Source: Oscillospiraceae bacterium
Lineage (GTDB): Bacteria; Bacillota; Clostridia; Oscillospirales; Oscillospiraceae
Reading direction: 5' to 3'
Assembly (NCBI GenBank): GCA_017535635.1
Contig: JAFXTU010000053.1
Span: forward strand, 1-50,147
Length of the DNA: 50,147 nt
Below are positions 6,770 to 14,041 of this stretch, piece by piece (position 1 is the first letter of the stretch; each line of letters starts with the position of its first letter). The notes below the pieces were generated by a model. The model saw nothing but the letters and a program-made list of their open reading frames with translations, was not told the DNA's origin and searched no databases. The position numbers were made by a program, and so were the translations under genes.

Positions 6770-7948
6770 TCATTCCTCGCCGGGAAGCTCCAGCTCCAGG
6801 GAGTCCTCCGTCTCCAGCAGGGACAGGAGCTCCCGCTTCCAGAGCGCCAGGGTCGCCTGCCCCTCCTCCGTGTCCAGGTCCAGAACGTCGCCGCTCCAGT
6901 CCAGCAGCAGGGTGTAGGCCGCGCAGCGGATCCTTCGCTCCGCCGCGGCCGGCTTCTGAGCGTCCCCGGCGCCGAAGTAGGCCTCCAGGCTCCGCTGCCA
7001 GAAGCGCAGGGCCGTATCCCGGTCAAAGCCCTGGAAGCGCAGGACCACGCCTGGATCGTATTCCGAAAACCCCAGATAGGAGTTGTACATCTGCGCCAGG
7101 TCAAAGATCGGATGTCCTGTGGAGAGGGTGTCCATGTCGATCAGCAGGACTTCCTCCCCCGCCAGCATGATGTTCTTCGTGTGATAGTCCCCGTGGAGCA
7201 TGGTGTCCCGCTCCGGGATGGCGGAGATCATCCGCTCCAGCTTCTCCCCCGGCGCCTCCGGCAGCATGGACCGGATGCTCCGGGCGGCGGAGAGCAGCAC
7301 CTCTTTCCGGCGGGGCAGCTTTCCCTCCGGAACCTGGGTGCTGTGGAGCTTTTTCAGCAGGGCCACGGATTCCCGGACGCACCAGTCCAGCTTTTCCGGC
7401 TCCTCTGCCAGGATCTTGGCAAAGGATCGGGCCTCCAGAAGCTCAAAGACCGAGCCGTAGCCCTCCCCCACCCGGACCACGTCGTAGGAGATGGCCGTGG
7501 GGATCCCCAGGATCAGGGCCAGACGCGCCACCTCCCGCTCATGGCGGATCGCGGGGAGCGCCTCCGCATCTTTATAGGTCTTGACCACGTTTTCCTGATC
7601 CAGACGGTAGACCTTTCCGTTGAAGCCCTCGCCGATGACCTCGCAACCCTTCACGGAGACGGTGCGGTAGGCCTTCTCCACCGTCAGCAGCTCGGTAAAG
7701 CCGGTGGTCTCCAAAACCTCGTACACCTGGGAGCTGACCCCGGTGATCGTCAGCTCCGGCCGGGTCTTTTTCAGCCGCAGAAGGACCCGCAGTCCGGCGC
7801 TGGAGATGTATTCCAGCCCCTCCGCGTCCAGGATCACGGGCAAAGGACCCTTCCCTGCCAGCTCCGCCTGGATCTCCTGCTCCACCGCCGGGGCGTTATT
7901 GGAATCGATCCTGCCCGTCAGGGGGATCCTTATGCAATCGTCACCCAT
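6770..7948 (-). CDS. STAS domain fused to APH-like (TIGR02172-type) kinase, copy 2
   Basis: 392 residues with the same layout as copy 1. STAS covers residues 1-95 (LEYISSAGLRVLL, Ser49/Ser50). The kinase covers about 100-392, with an intact glycine-rich loop IGEGFNGKVYRL, lysine in VVKTYKD, catalytic loop HGDYHTKN and metal-binding Asp in VLLIDMDT. The start is the ATG at 7948 with AAGGAG seven bases upstream; the frame extends further but reads through the promoter. The shared motif YGSVFELLEA/YGEVYELFRA and the same domain order show that the two copies are paralogues, though clearly diverged. It heads a likely two-gene operon with the PH-domain gene. The kinase target is unknown; the STAS half may be a regulatory input or the substrate of another kinase. 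Confidence 0.85.
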   Translation of the reverse strand: MGDDCIRIPLTGRIDSNNAPAVEQEIQAELAGKGPLPVILDAEGLEYISSAGLRVLLRLKKTRPELTITGVSSQVYEVLETTGFTELLTVEKAYRTVSVKGCEVIGEGFNGKVYRLDQENVVKTYKDAEALPAIRHEREVARLALILGIPTAISYDVVRVGEGYGSVFELLEARSFAKILAEEPEKLDWCVRESVALLKKLHSTQVPEGKLPRRKEVLLSAARSIRSMLPEAPGEKLERMISAIPERDTMLHGDYHTKNIMLAGEEVLLIDMDTLSTGHPIFDLAQMYNSYLGFSEYDPGVVLRFQGFDRDTALRFWQRSLEAYFGAGDAQKPAAAERRIRCAAYTLLLDWSGDVLDLDTEEGQATLALWKRELLSLLETEDSLELELPGEE

Positions 7949-7992
7949 GATTAGCTCCTTAAACCATCTGTTTTCTGTCTTCTTTTTCATAC

Positions 7993-8021
7993 ACTTTATC
8001 AAAAGCGCGGGGGCGTGGCAA
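7993..8021 (-). promoter_or_regulatory. Promoter of STAS-kinase copy 2 / PH operon
   Basis: Minus-strand TTGCCA (8021-8016), 17-nt spacer, TAAAGT (7998-7993). The -10 is imperfect. It lies back to back with the DUF362 promoter. Confidence 0.65.
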
Positions 8022-8065
8022 GACTCTTTTCCGTTTTTCGGAGCGGCAAAGCGGTTTTCTTGGGC

Positions 8066-8104
8066 TTTCACGGGCTTGAAGAAGGCCCATATAATTGATA
8101 TGAT
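8066..8104 (+). promoter_or_regulatory. Promoter region of the DUF362 gene
   Basis: Two overlapping candidates: TTGAAG (8076-8081), 17 nt, TATGAT (8099-8104); and TTTCAC (8066-8071), 18 nt, TATAAT (8090-8095). Either gives a leader of about 50 nt. Confidence 0.6.
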
Positions 8105-8157
8105 GAGGCGGATCCAGGCGTATCTCTGAGAGCCATCCCAAAAAGGGGCGATCTTCC

Positions 8158-9312
8158 ATGAACGAAAAAGAGAACCGCATGCCCGCCCTGGCCCCCTGCC
8201 CGGACTATACCCCGGAGACGGTCCGGCGGGCGCTGGAGGCCGCGATCGAGGCCTCCGGCGGGCTCAGTTGGGTAAAGCCGGGGATGCGCGTCGGCATCAA
8301 GCTGAACCTCTGCGCCGCCAAAAAGCCCGAGGCCGCCGCCACGACCCATCCCGTTTTGGCCTCCGAGCTCACGCGCCTGCTGCGGGAGCGGGGAGCGGAG
8401 GTGGTGCTGGGGGACAGCCCGGGCGGCCCCTTCGTGGCGCCGCTGATGCACCGCCTCTACGAGACCACCGGCATGGAGCTGTGCCGGGAGGCGGGAGGCG
8501 TGCTCAACGAGGACTTCGGCTACAGTGAAGTCGAGTTCCCGGAGGGAAAGAGCATCCGGCGCTTTGCCTGTGTGGACTGGCTGCGCTCCTGCGACGCGGT
8601 CATTAACTTCTGCAAGCTCAAGTCCCACGGCATGATGGGCATGACCGCGGCGGTGAAGAACCTCTACGGCGTGATCCCCGGCACCCACAAGAGCGAGTAT
8701 CACTACCGGCACGAGGACCCCATGCGCTTTGCCGACATGCTCATCGACCTGAACGAGTATGTCAGGCCCCAACTGCACCTCTGCGACGCAGTGGAGATCA
8801 TGGAGGGAAACGGCCCCACCATGGGCACGCCCCGGCACCTGGGGCTGGTGCTGGCCTGCCGGGACCCCTACCGGCTGGACCGGCTCTGCGCCGCCCTTCT
8901 GAGCCTGAAGGAGCGGGAGATCCCCTATCTGGAGGCAGCCAAGCGGCGGGGATTGCTGGCCGCTGAGGAGCCGGAGATCGGGGCGCTGGCCGCGCCTTAT
9001 GCCCTGAAGGACTTTCAGCGCTCCGGGGCGACGGCCTCCTGGTTCGCCCGCACGGAGGAGGACCGGGGGCTGCGGAAGCTTCTGAAGCAGGGCATGTACC
9101 TGCTCTTCCGCTCCCGCCCGGCGGTGGGCAGGGACTGCACCGGCTGCGGCAGGTGCGCCCGGGACTGCCCCGCTTCCGCCATCACCGTCGTCATCGGCAG
9201 GGCGCGGATCCGCCGCAACGCCTGCATCCGCTGCTTCTGCTGCCAGGAATTCTGTCCCACGGGGGCGATGCGGGTGCAGCGCTCCTTGGCAGCCAGGCTC
9301 ACCGGGCGGTGA
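8158..9312 (+). CDS. DUF362 domain protein with C-terminal 2[4Fe-4S] ferredoxin domain
   Basis: 384 residues. Residues 1-290 match the DUF362 pattern: GDSPGGPF, INFCKLKSHGMMGMTAAVKNL and GNGPTMG. The C-terminus (about 320-370) carries two cluster motifs, CTGCGRCARDCP and CIRCFCCQEFCP, each CxxCxxCxxxCP, so it should bind two [4Fe-4S] clusters and act in electron transfer. Known DUF362-ferredoxin proteins are cytoplasmic iron-sulfur proteins of mostly unassigned function. It is transcribed divergently from the STAS-kinase copy 2 operon and ends at a strong bidirectional terminator. Upstream AAAAGGGG is a weak ribosome site. Confidence 0.9.
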   Translation: MNEKENRMPALAPCPDYTPETVRRALEAAIEASGGLSWVKPGMRVGIKLNLCAAKKPEAAATTHPVLASELTRLLRERGAEVVLGDSPGGPFVAPLMHRLYETTGMELCREAGGVLNEDFGYSEVEFPEGKSIRRFACVDWLRSCDAVINFCKLKSHGMMGMTAAVKNLYGVIPGTHKSEYHYRHEDPMRFADMLIDLNEYVRPQLHLCDAVEIMEGNGPTMGTPRHLGLVLACRDPYRLDRLCAALLSLKEREIPYLEAAKRRGLLAAEEPEIGALAAPYALKDFQRSGATASWFARTEEDRGLRKLLKQGMYLLFRSRPAVGRDCTGCGRCARDCPASAITVVIGRARIRRNACIRCFCCQEFCPTGAMRVQRSLAARLTGR

Positions 9313-9387
9313 GGGGGCCTTGCGCACCCTCCTTCCTGCGCATGCAGGGAAAAGGAAGGGATACCCCTTTCCCCTGACAAAGCTGTG

Positions 9388-9428
9388 AAAAAGCCAGTTT
9401 GCCCTCGAAAGAGCAGACTGGCTTTTTT
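9388..9428. terminator. Bidirectional terminator between DUF362 and hydrolase genes
   Basis: Arms AAGCCAGTTTGC (9391-9402) and GCAGACTGGCTT (9413-9424) pair with one mismatch around a 10-nt loop, with A-run before and T-run after. It serves both convergent genes. Confidence 0.88.
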
Positions 9429-9452
9429 GATCCTGGAAAGCCGGGACTCGGC

Positions 9453-10223
9453 TCACACCAGCTGGGGCTCCTGTCCTTGCGGCGCCAGGCCTCTCTCCGG
9501 GCCGCCCAGCTGCGCCTCCCGGCCGTGCTGGACGATCGGCAGGATGTCGATCGCCCGCAGATTCATACCGGTGTGACTCTCATCCCCGATTTGGACGGAG
9601 GAATTCCGGAACTGCGCCTTCGGGTCCTGATGGAGCTTTGTGACGTTCAGGTCCAGGTTGTCCGGATCCGGACGGTCGTAGTCGTCCGTGGCGTCCTTCG
9701 AGCCGCTGACGTAGTGGACGGGGATGTCCGGATCCAGACGGTGGAGCCGCTGCAAATGGGACTTCGTATTGTAGCCGCCGCCGAAGGCCCAGCCGCCGAA
9801 GCCCATGACGCAGTTCTTCTGCCGGGTGGCCACGTCCGCCAGTTTGTCAATGGAGCTGTGGAGGACGATGCCGCCCAGCTTGTGGGCCGTTTTTCCCTGC
9901 TCCAGAGCCTGCTTCTGCTGCTCCTGGGTAAAGTCCGCCGCCACCTTGGAGGCCACCGCGCCTCCCAGGGAGAAGCCGTGGAGGATGACGTTCTCCGGCT
10001 TCACGTTCAGCTTGTCCTTGTCCACGACGTAGTGGAGCATGTCCTTCCCGTCCTGATAAACGGACTGCTCGCTGGGGTAGGTCCGGACCTCCTCCCCGCT
10101 CTTGGAGAGGGACTTGCTGCTGCCGAAGCCCCGGTAATCCATGCAGATGACGCTGGCCCCCGCCTGGACGTTCTGCTGCATCTTTTGGATGCGCTGCATG
10201 ACCTCGTCGAGTTTCAGCGGCAT
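9453..10223 (-). CDS. Alpha/beta-hydrolase lacking the usual N-terminal strands
   Basis: 256 residues. The hydrolase core is clear: strand SVICMDYRGFGSS, nucleophile elbow LHGFSLGGA (Ser85), probable acid Asp177 in SGSKDATDD and His217 in GDESHTGM, so a complete triad. However, the family normally has two or three strands and an oxyanion HG motif before the DYRGFG strand; here only about 22 residues precede it. Either the gene is 5'-truncated or this is a compact variant. It still has a ribosome site (GGGGAGG) before the ATG. No signal peptide. It follows a frameshifted GNAT by 24 bp in a patch of damaged genes. Substrate unknown; esterase, lipase or peptidase activity is possible. Confidence 0.7.
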   Translation of the reverse strand: MPLKLDEVMQRIQKMQQNVQAGASVICMDYRGFGSSKSLSKSGEEVRTYPSEQSVYQDGKDMLHYVVDKDKLNVKPENVILHGFSLGGAVASKVAADFTQEQQKQALEQGKTAHKLGGIVLHSSIDKLADVATRQKNCVMGFGGWAFGGGYNTKSHLQRLHRLDPDIPVHYVSGSKDATDDYDRPDPDNLDLNVTKLHQDPKAQFRNSSVQIGDESHTGMNLRAIDILPIVQHGREAQLGGPERGLAPQGQEPQLV

Positions 10224-10247
10224 GACGGTTCCTCCCCTCCCCTCTCT

Positions 10248-10879
10248 TCAGTCTTCCCGGACGAGCGCGTAGGTGCCGACGTAGATCTCGGCCCGGCTCT
10301 CGATGGGGACTTGCTTTTCCACGATGTTCTCCACGCCCTCGTTCACGCTGGCGAACACCAGCTTCGTCTCCGGCGGGAAGCGCTTTTTCAGGCGGGACAC
10401 GGCCTCGTTGAACAGGTCGATAAAGGTGGTGGAGACCGAGCAGTTGTTGTAGACCCAGTCGATGGAGAGGCCGCTCTCGTCCCCGCTGAAGAGGCAGAGG
10501 GCCCGGATCTTCCCCTCCTCCAGGCAGACCAGGCTCTCCGGCAGGTAGGCCTCCGGTCGTAAGGGCAGGGCCACCGCCGTGTCGGGAATAATGCCGTCGT
10601 TCAGGACGGAGGCGAACCTTGCCAGCTCTCCGGGCTCCACCTCCCTCAGGGGCACGAAGGTCCCCTGGCTGCCTCTGGGATTTTTGAAGCGGGGGAACTT
10701 GCCCAGGCGCGTCACGAAGCCCTTGTCCTTGCCCCGCACCGCCACCAGGAAGCCCATGGCCTGCAGGAGTACTCCATGCCGTCCATTCCCTCGGTGAAAA
10801 TGATCGAGGCGGCGTCCAGCTCCTCGCTCTCCGCGGCGGCCTGCATCAGGGCCGTGAGCATCTCCCTCGCGCCGCCCTT
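10248..10879 (-). pseudogene. Frameshifted, 5'-truncated GNAT-like acetyltransferase
   Basis: The open part (10248-10757, from MGFLVAV) is the C-terminal 169 residues. Upstream in another frame (10879 to about 10766) the sequence reads GGAREMLTALMQAAAE and then IIFTEGMDGMEY, typical of the acetyl-CoA-binding motif A of GNAT enzymes. The two parts join smoothly (MEY, then LLQAMGFLV) if one base is restored near 10770-10772, where TACTCCTG would be TACCTCCTG. The N-terminus before KGGARE is absent, replaced by an unrelated membrane segment. The C-terminal half may be a second GNAT-like domain. The gene as written is probably non-functional unless the frameshift is a sequencing error. Confidence 0.6.
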
Positions 10880-10980
10880 CCGATGGGAAACAGAAAGGCG
10901 AAAATCAGGACGATGAGCCCCAGGGCGGCGAGGTGAAGCCCCCCGAAGGCCGCCGGGGCCGCAGAAAAGGTGACGCCCAT
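10846..10980 (-). CDS. 44-codon membrane-protein N-terminal fragment
   Basis: An ATG at 10980 has AGGAGG six bases upstream, one of the better ribosome sites in the region. The frame encodes one hydrophobic helix (GLHLAALGLIVLIFAFLF), then runs into the GNAT remnant out of frame and stops at 10846. The start resembles the first helix of small multi-helix membrane proteins (YwaF/TIGR02206-like, low certainty). It looks like the head of a truncated gene fused by deletion to the GNAT tail; a genuine small membrane protein is less likely but possible. Confidence 0.4.
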   Translation of the reverse strand: MGVTFSAAPAAFGGLHLAALGLIVLIFAFLFPIGRAARGRCSRP

Positions 10981-11020
10981 CGCAGGCCTCCTGTCATTTG
11001 TTTCCTTTCAGCGAAACGTC

Positions 11021-11785
11021 CTATCGCTTTTTATAAAGAACGAGCTCCGGATTGGCTCCCTCTGCCTCATACGTGCACACCAGGATGAAATCCATATTCG
11101 CAAGGACCCCAAAGCAGCGGTCTCCGCCCAGCTCTGATTCCAGCTGGTTCCCCAGATAGGTCGTCCGGTCATCCAGAAGCTTCACGTTTTCTCCGCTGGG
11201 AAGCGGGTACGCAAGATTGACATAGCTTCCCACAAGTGCATTCAGTTTTTCTACTTTGGGCAGACCCTCAATATGGAGATCGTTGATTTCCTCCATCAGT
11301 TGCTTCTTGAATGCCTCAAACTGTCCGTCGTCACTGAGTTCCTCGTATCTTTTCCAGTAATCCAGTTGGGGCAGAAGCTGCTTCAGGTAAGAACGGGCCT
11401 GCTCTTCGGGATAGTCCTCCGTTGCCATATGACGGACACAGACGTCCAGCAGCTCATCCATATTGCTGTATGTGTATGTTCCGTCGGCGTAGCACCACTG
11501 GCAGTAATCCTCATTGAGCGTTCCGTCCTTTTCCCTGCTGATGATCGCATCGTCAAGGGGCATTCCGCAGCACTGACAGATCAGCTGACGCGGCGAGCCA
11601 AGCAGCGTATTGATGGAAACGTTGAACAGCTTTGAAAGCAATTTCAATGTATCGGTGTTTGGGACCGTGTCCCCGTTTTCCCAGCGTGATACCGCCTGCC
11701 GGGTCACATAGACCTTTTCGGCCAGCTCATCCTGTGACAGGCCGCTTTTCCTCCGAAGCTCGAAGATCACGTCCTTCGTATCCAT
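11021..11785 (-). CDS. XRE-family regulator with zinc-ribbon and C-terminal domain
   Basis: 254 residues. Residues 5-60 form a classical XRE helix-turn-helix (LRRKSGLSQDELAEKVYVTR, then AVSRWENGDTVPNTDTLKLL). Residues 69-95 carry CQCCGMPL and CQWCYADG, a zinc-ribbon-like pair of CxxC knuckles (PF12674-like), followed by a helical segment seen with this zinc domain. The last 70 residues (VGSYVNLAYPLPSGENVKLL onward) are a separate globular region I cannot name. A DNA-binding repressor responding to a ligand or metal is a reasonable inference. The start ATG has AAGGAGG upstream. Codon use is visibly more A/T-rich than in neighbouring genes, suggesting recent acquisition. Confidence 0.85.
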   Translation of the reverse strand: MDTKDVIFELRRKSGLSQDELAEKVYVTRQAVSRWENGDTVPNTDTLKLLSKLFNVSINTLLGSPRQLICQCCGMPLDDAIISREKDGTLNEDYCQWCYADGTYTYSNMDELLDVCVRHMATEDYPEEQARSYLKQLLPQLDYWKRYEELSDDGQFEAFKKQLMEEINDLHIEGLPKVEKLNALVGSYVNLAYPLPSGENVKLLDDRTTYLGNQLESELGGDRCFGVLANMDFILVCTYEAEGANPELVLYKKR

Positions 11786-11812
11786 ACGAGCACCTCCTTA
11801 TGATTTGGCTGA

Positions 11813-11841
11813 ATTGTAATACAGAAATGCGGCTTTTACAA
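11813..11841 (-). promoter_or_regulatory. Sigma-A promoter of the XRE/zinc-ribbon gene
   Basis: Minus-strand TTGTAA (11841-11836), 17-nt spacer, TACAAT (11818-11813). The predicted transcript has a leader of only about 20 nt. Confidence 0.75.
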
Positions 11842-11942
11842 GCAACCCGCCGTTGCTCTTCCCGGTGAAGCCGGCTTTGGCGCAGACCGCTCCCTGAAAG
11901 CGGCAGGATGAATGACGGTCGTTCCATCATCCTTGTTTCCGC

Positions 11943-11971
11943 ATTTTATCACAGCAAAGCGGCCGGGGCAA
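11943..11971 (-). promoter_or_regulatory. Second promoter-like site upstream of the XRE gene
   Basis: Minus-strand TTGCCC (11971-11966), 17-nt spacer, TAAAAT (11948-11943), with TGTG before the -10. The spacer nearly repeats that of the site at 4862-4890. The gap from 11842 to 12043 holds nothing else I can support. Confidence 0.5.
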
Positions 11972-12043
11972 GCCGAAGCGCGGAGGAAGGGGCCTCAGGA
12001 GAGGGCGGGGGCAGCCGGCGCCGGGTTCACGGTGCACAGCCGC

Positions 12044-12072
12044 TTGCAATCGACGCCCCGTTCCTGTAGAAT
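12044..12072 (+). promoter_or_regulatory. Sigma-A promoter of the alcohol dehydrogenase gene
   Basis: TTGCAA (12044-12049), 17-nt spacer, TAGAAT (12067-12072). The leader is about 50 nt and ends in GGGAGG before the ATG. Confidence 0.8.
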
Positions 12073-12131
12073 ATGGAAAAGCAATACAGATCACAGGGCC
12101 TGCGGGTCCGGGAACAGGGAGGAAAACACTT

Positions 12132-13232
12132 ATGAAGATCAGGGCAGCGGTGGTCCGGGAGGCGGGAAAGCTGGAGATCGAAACGCTGGAGTTGGGCCAG
12201 CCCAGGACCGGGGAGGTGCTGGTGAAGCTTATCGCCAGCGGCATCTGCCACACGGATTCCTCCGCCCTCTATATGCAGGTTCCGGGCAAATACCCCATGG
12301 TCCTGGGCCATGAGGGCGTGGGCATCGTGGAGGAGATCGGTCCCGGCGTGAGGGACCTTCGCCCCGGCGACCACGTGATCATGTCCTTCCCCTCCTGCGG
12401 ATGCTGTGAGGAATGCCTGGAGGGCCGCCCCTACGCCTGTGACCAGAGCACCGAGCTCTTCTTCCACGGCATCTACGCCGACGGGGACCGGCGAATCACC
12501 GACCCTTCGGGGGAAAAGGTGGGCGCCCTCTTCGGCCAGGGCTCCCTGGCGGACCACTGCATCATCGCCGAGCGCAACGCCGTGAAGGCGGACCCGGAGG
12601 TGGAACTGAAGGCCCTCTGCTCCCTGGCCTGCGGCGTGCAGACCGGGGCCGGGGCGGTACTGAACAAGATGAAGCCCACTCCCGGGGACGCCATCGCCGT
12701 CTTCGGCTGCGGCGCGGTGGGCATCAGCGCCATCATGGCGGCGAAGCTGGCTGGCTGCGGCACCATCATCGGGGTGGACGCGGTCCCCTCCCGGCTGGAG
12801 CTCAGCCTGGAGTGCGGGGCCACCCACGTCATCAACGGGCGGGAGTGCCCGGACATCGCCGGGGAGATCAAACGCCTCACTGGCGGGAAGGGCGTCCATT
12901 TCGCCCTGGAGGCCTCCGGCGCGCCCGCTCTGGTGCCCCAGATGCTGGCGGGGATGCGGAAGGAGGGGCTGGCGGTGCTGGTGAGCTTCCTCTCCGGCCC
13001 GGTGGAGCTGGACGCCACCATGCTCTTCGTGGGTCCCTGCATCTCCTTTGCGGGGACGGTGGAGGGAGCCTCCAATCCTCAGTTCTTCATCCCCAAGCTG
13101 GTGCAGTTCTACAAGGAGGGGCGGCTTCCCGTGGACAAGCTGGCGAATTACTACTCCTTTGAGGAAGTCCACAGGGCCTTTGAGGACTCGAAAAACGGAA
13201 GCGCCATCAAGCCCATCATCCTCTTTGATTGA
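12132..13232 (+). CDS. Zinc-dependent alcohol dehydrogenase (medium-chain, aryl-alcohol/AdhC-like)
   Basis: 366 residues, a normal length. Catalytic zinc ligands are Cys39 (SGICHTD), the His60-Glu61 pair (LGHEGVG) and the Cys in SLACGVQTG. Structural zinc ligands are Cys89, Cys92, Cys95 and Cys103. The Rossmann loop is FGCGAVGISA. It should oxidise alcohols or reduce aldehydes with NAD(P)(H) in the cytoplasm. SLACGVQTGAGAVLN is typical of class-III-like and aryl-alcohol dehydrogenases; the exact substrate cannot be read from sequence. It is a single gene with a clear promoter and a perfect palindromic terminator, divergent from the XRE regulator, whose control of this gene is possible but not shown. 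Confidence 0.92.
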   Translation: MKIRAAVVREAGKLEIETLELGQPRTGEVLVKLIASGICHTDSSALYMQVPGKYPMVLGHEGVGIVEEIGPGVRDLRPGDHVIMSFPSCGCCEECLEGRPYACDQSTELFFHGIYADGDRRITDPSGEKVGALFGQGSLADHCIIAERNAVKADPEVELKALCSLACGVQTGAGAVLNKMKPTPGDAIAVFGCGAVGISAIMAAKLAGCGTIIGVDAVPSRLELSLECGATHVINGRECPDIAGEIKRLTGGKGVHFALEASGAPALVPQMLAGMRKEGLAVLVSFLSGPVELDATMLFVGPCISFAGTVEGASNPQFFIPKLVQFYKEGRLPVDKLANYYSFEEVHRAFEDSKNGSAIKPIILFD

Positions 13233-13254
13233 CCGGCCTCCCGGTCGGCGCAGA

Positions 13255-13290
13255 AAGCCCCCGGCGTCCGCGGACGCCGGGGGCTTCTTG
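13255..13290. terminator. Bidirectional terminator, perfect 32-bp palindrome
   Basis: Positions 13255-13286 are a perfect inverted repeat with 16-nt arms (AAGCCCCCGGCGTCCG). It separates the convergent dehydrogenase and cytidylate-kinase-like genes. Confidence 0.85.
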
Positions 13291-13298
13291 CGCTCAGC

Positions 13299-13925
13299 TC
13301 ATTCCTTTTTGCCGAATTTTTCCTCGGCGGCGGCCTTGATGGCCATGACCGCCCCCTGGATGCCGATGGTGGAGGTATTCAGGCAGAGGTCGTAGTTGTC
13401 CAGGCTGCGCCAGGGGGTGCCGGTGTAGAACTTATGATAGTTGGCCCGGCCCTTGTCGATCTTGTTCAGGACGTTTTCGGCGTTCTTGGGGTCCTGCCCG
13501 TATTCATTCACGATGCGGCTCACGCGGTCCTCCTTGTTGGCGTAGATGAACACCCGCAGGAGGCGGGGATGATCCCGCAGAATGTAGTCCGCGCAGCGGC
13601 CCACGATGACCCCGTTGCTGGACCTGGCAATGTCCCGGATCACGTCGGACTGGACCATGAAAGCCCGGTCGTTCACGGGAACGGTGTACTCCATGGTGAC
13701 GTCCGAAGCCAGATACGCCGCGGTGGCCAGGTTGTAGAGGAAGCTGTTGGAGGCCTTCTCTTCCGTCCGCTCGATGAACTCCTCGCTGAGGCCGCTCTTC
13801 TCCGCGGCCATCTCGATAAGGGCCCGGTCGTAATAGCCGTAGCCCAGGAGGGCAGCCACCTCCCGGCCGATGAGCCGGGCGCCGGTGCCGAATTCTCTGG
13901 AAATGGTGATGATCGAATAAGCCAT
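13299..13925 (-). CDS. Cytidylate kinase-like family protein (PF13189)
   Basis: 208 residues. It begins ITISREFGTGARLIGREVA, the modified P-loop start of the Cytidylate_kin2 family, followed by GYGYYDRALI, VIVGRCADYIL and LRVFIYANKEDRVSRI, all in the usual order. These proteins resemble nucleoside-monophosphate kinases and are common in Clostridia, but their true substrate is not established. The start is the ATG at 13925 with GGAGGGGGATC upstream; an earlier in-frame ATG at 14033 lies upstream of the promoter and is excluded. Single-gene unit; the upstream neighbour hemZ runs the same way. Confidence 0.88.
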   Translation of the reverse strand: MAYSIITISREFGTGARLIGREVAALLGYGYYDRALIEMAAEKSGLSEEFIERTEEKASNSFLYNLATAAYLASDVTMEYTVPVNDRAFMVQSDVIRDIARSSNGVIVGRCADYILRDHPRLLRVFIYANKEDRVSRIVNEYGQDPKNAENVLNKIDKGRANYHKFYTGTPWRSLDNYDLCLNTSTIGIQGAVMAIKAAAEEKFGKKE

Positions 13926-13988
13926 GATCCCCCTCCGATCCCGTAAGTGTTCCTCCGGGCCCATTGGACCCCTCCCTTGGACAGCCCC

Positions 13989-14017
13989 ATTATATATGCC
14001 TGTATTCGGCTTGTAAA
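13989..14017 (-). promoter_or_regulatory. Sigma-A promoter of the cytidylate kinase-like gene
   Basis: Minus-strand TTTACA (14017-14012), 17-nt spacer, TATAAT (13994-13989). It begins just past the hemZ stop codon and implies a leader of about 55 nt. Confidence 0.82.
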
Positions 14018-14041
14018 TGTTTTTTTCCGCCAAACGGTCCC

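Noticed and set aside
4948..7948. Aminoglycoside resistance genes
   Set aside because: The kinase fold is shared with choline, homoserine and other kinases; the STAS fusion and lack of close APH features give no reason to call resistance.
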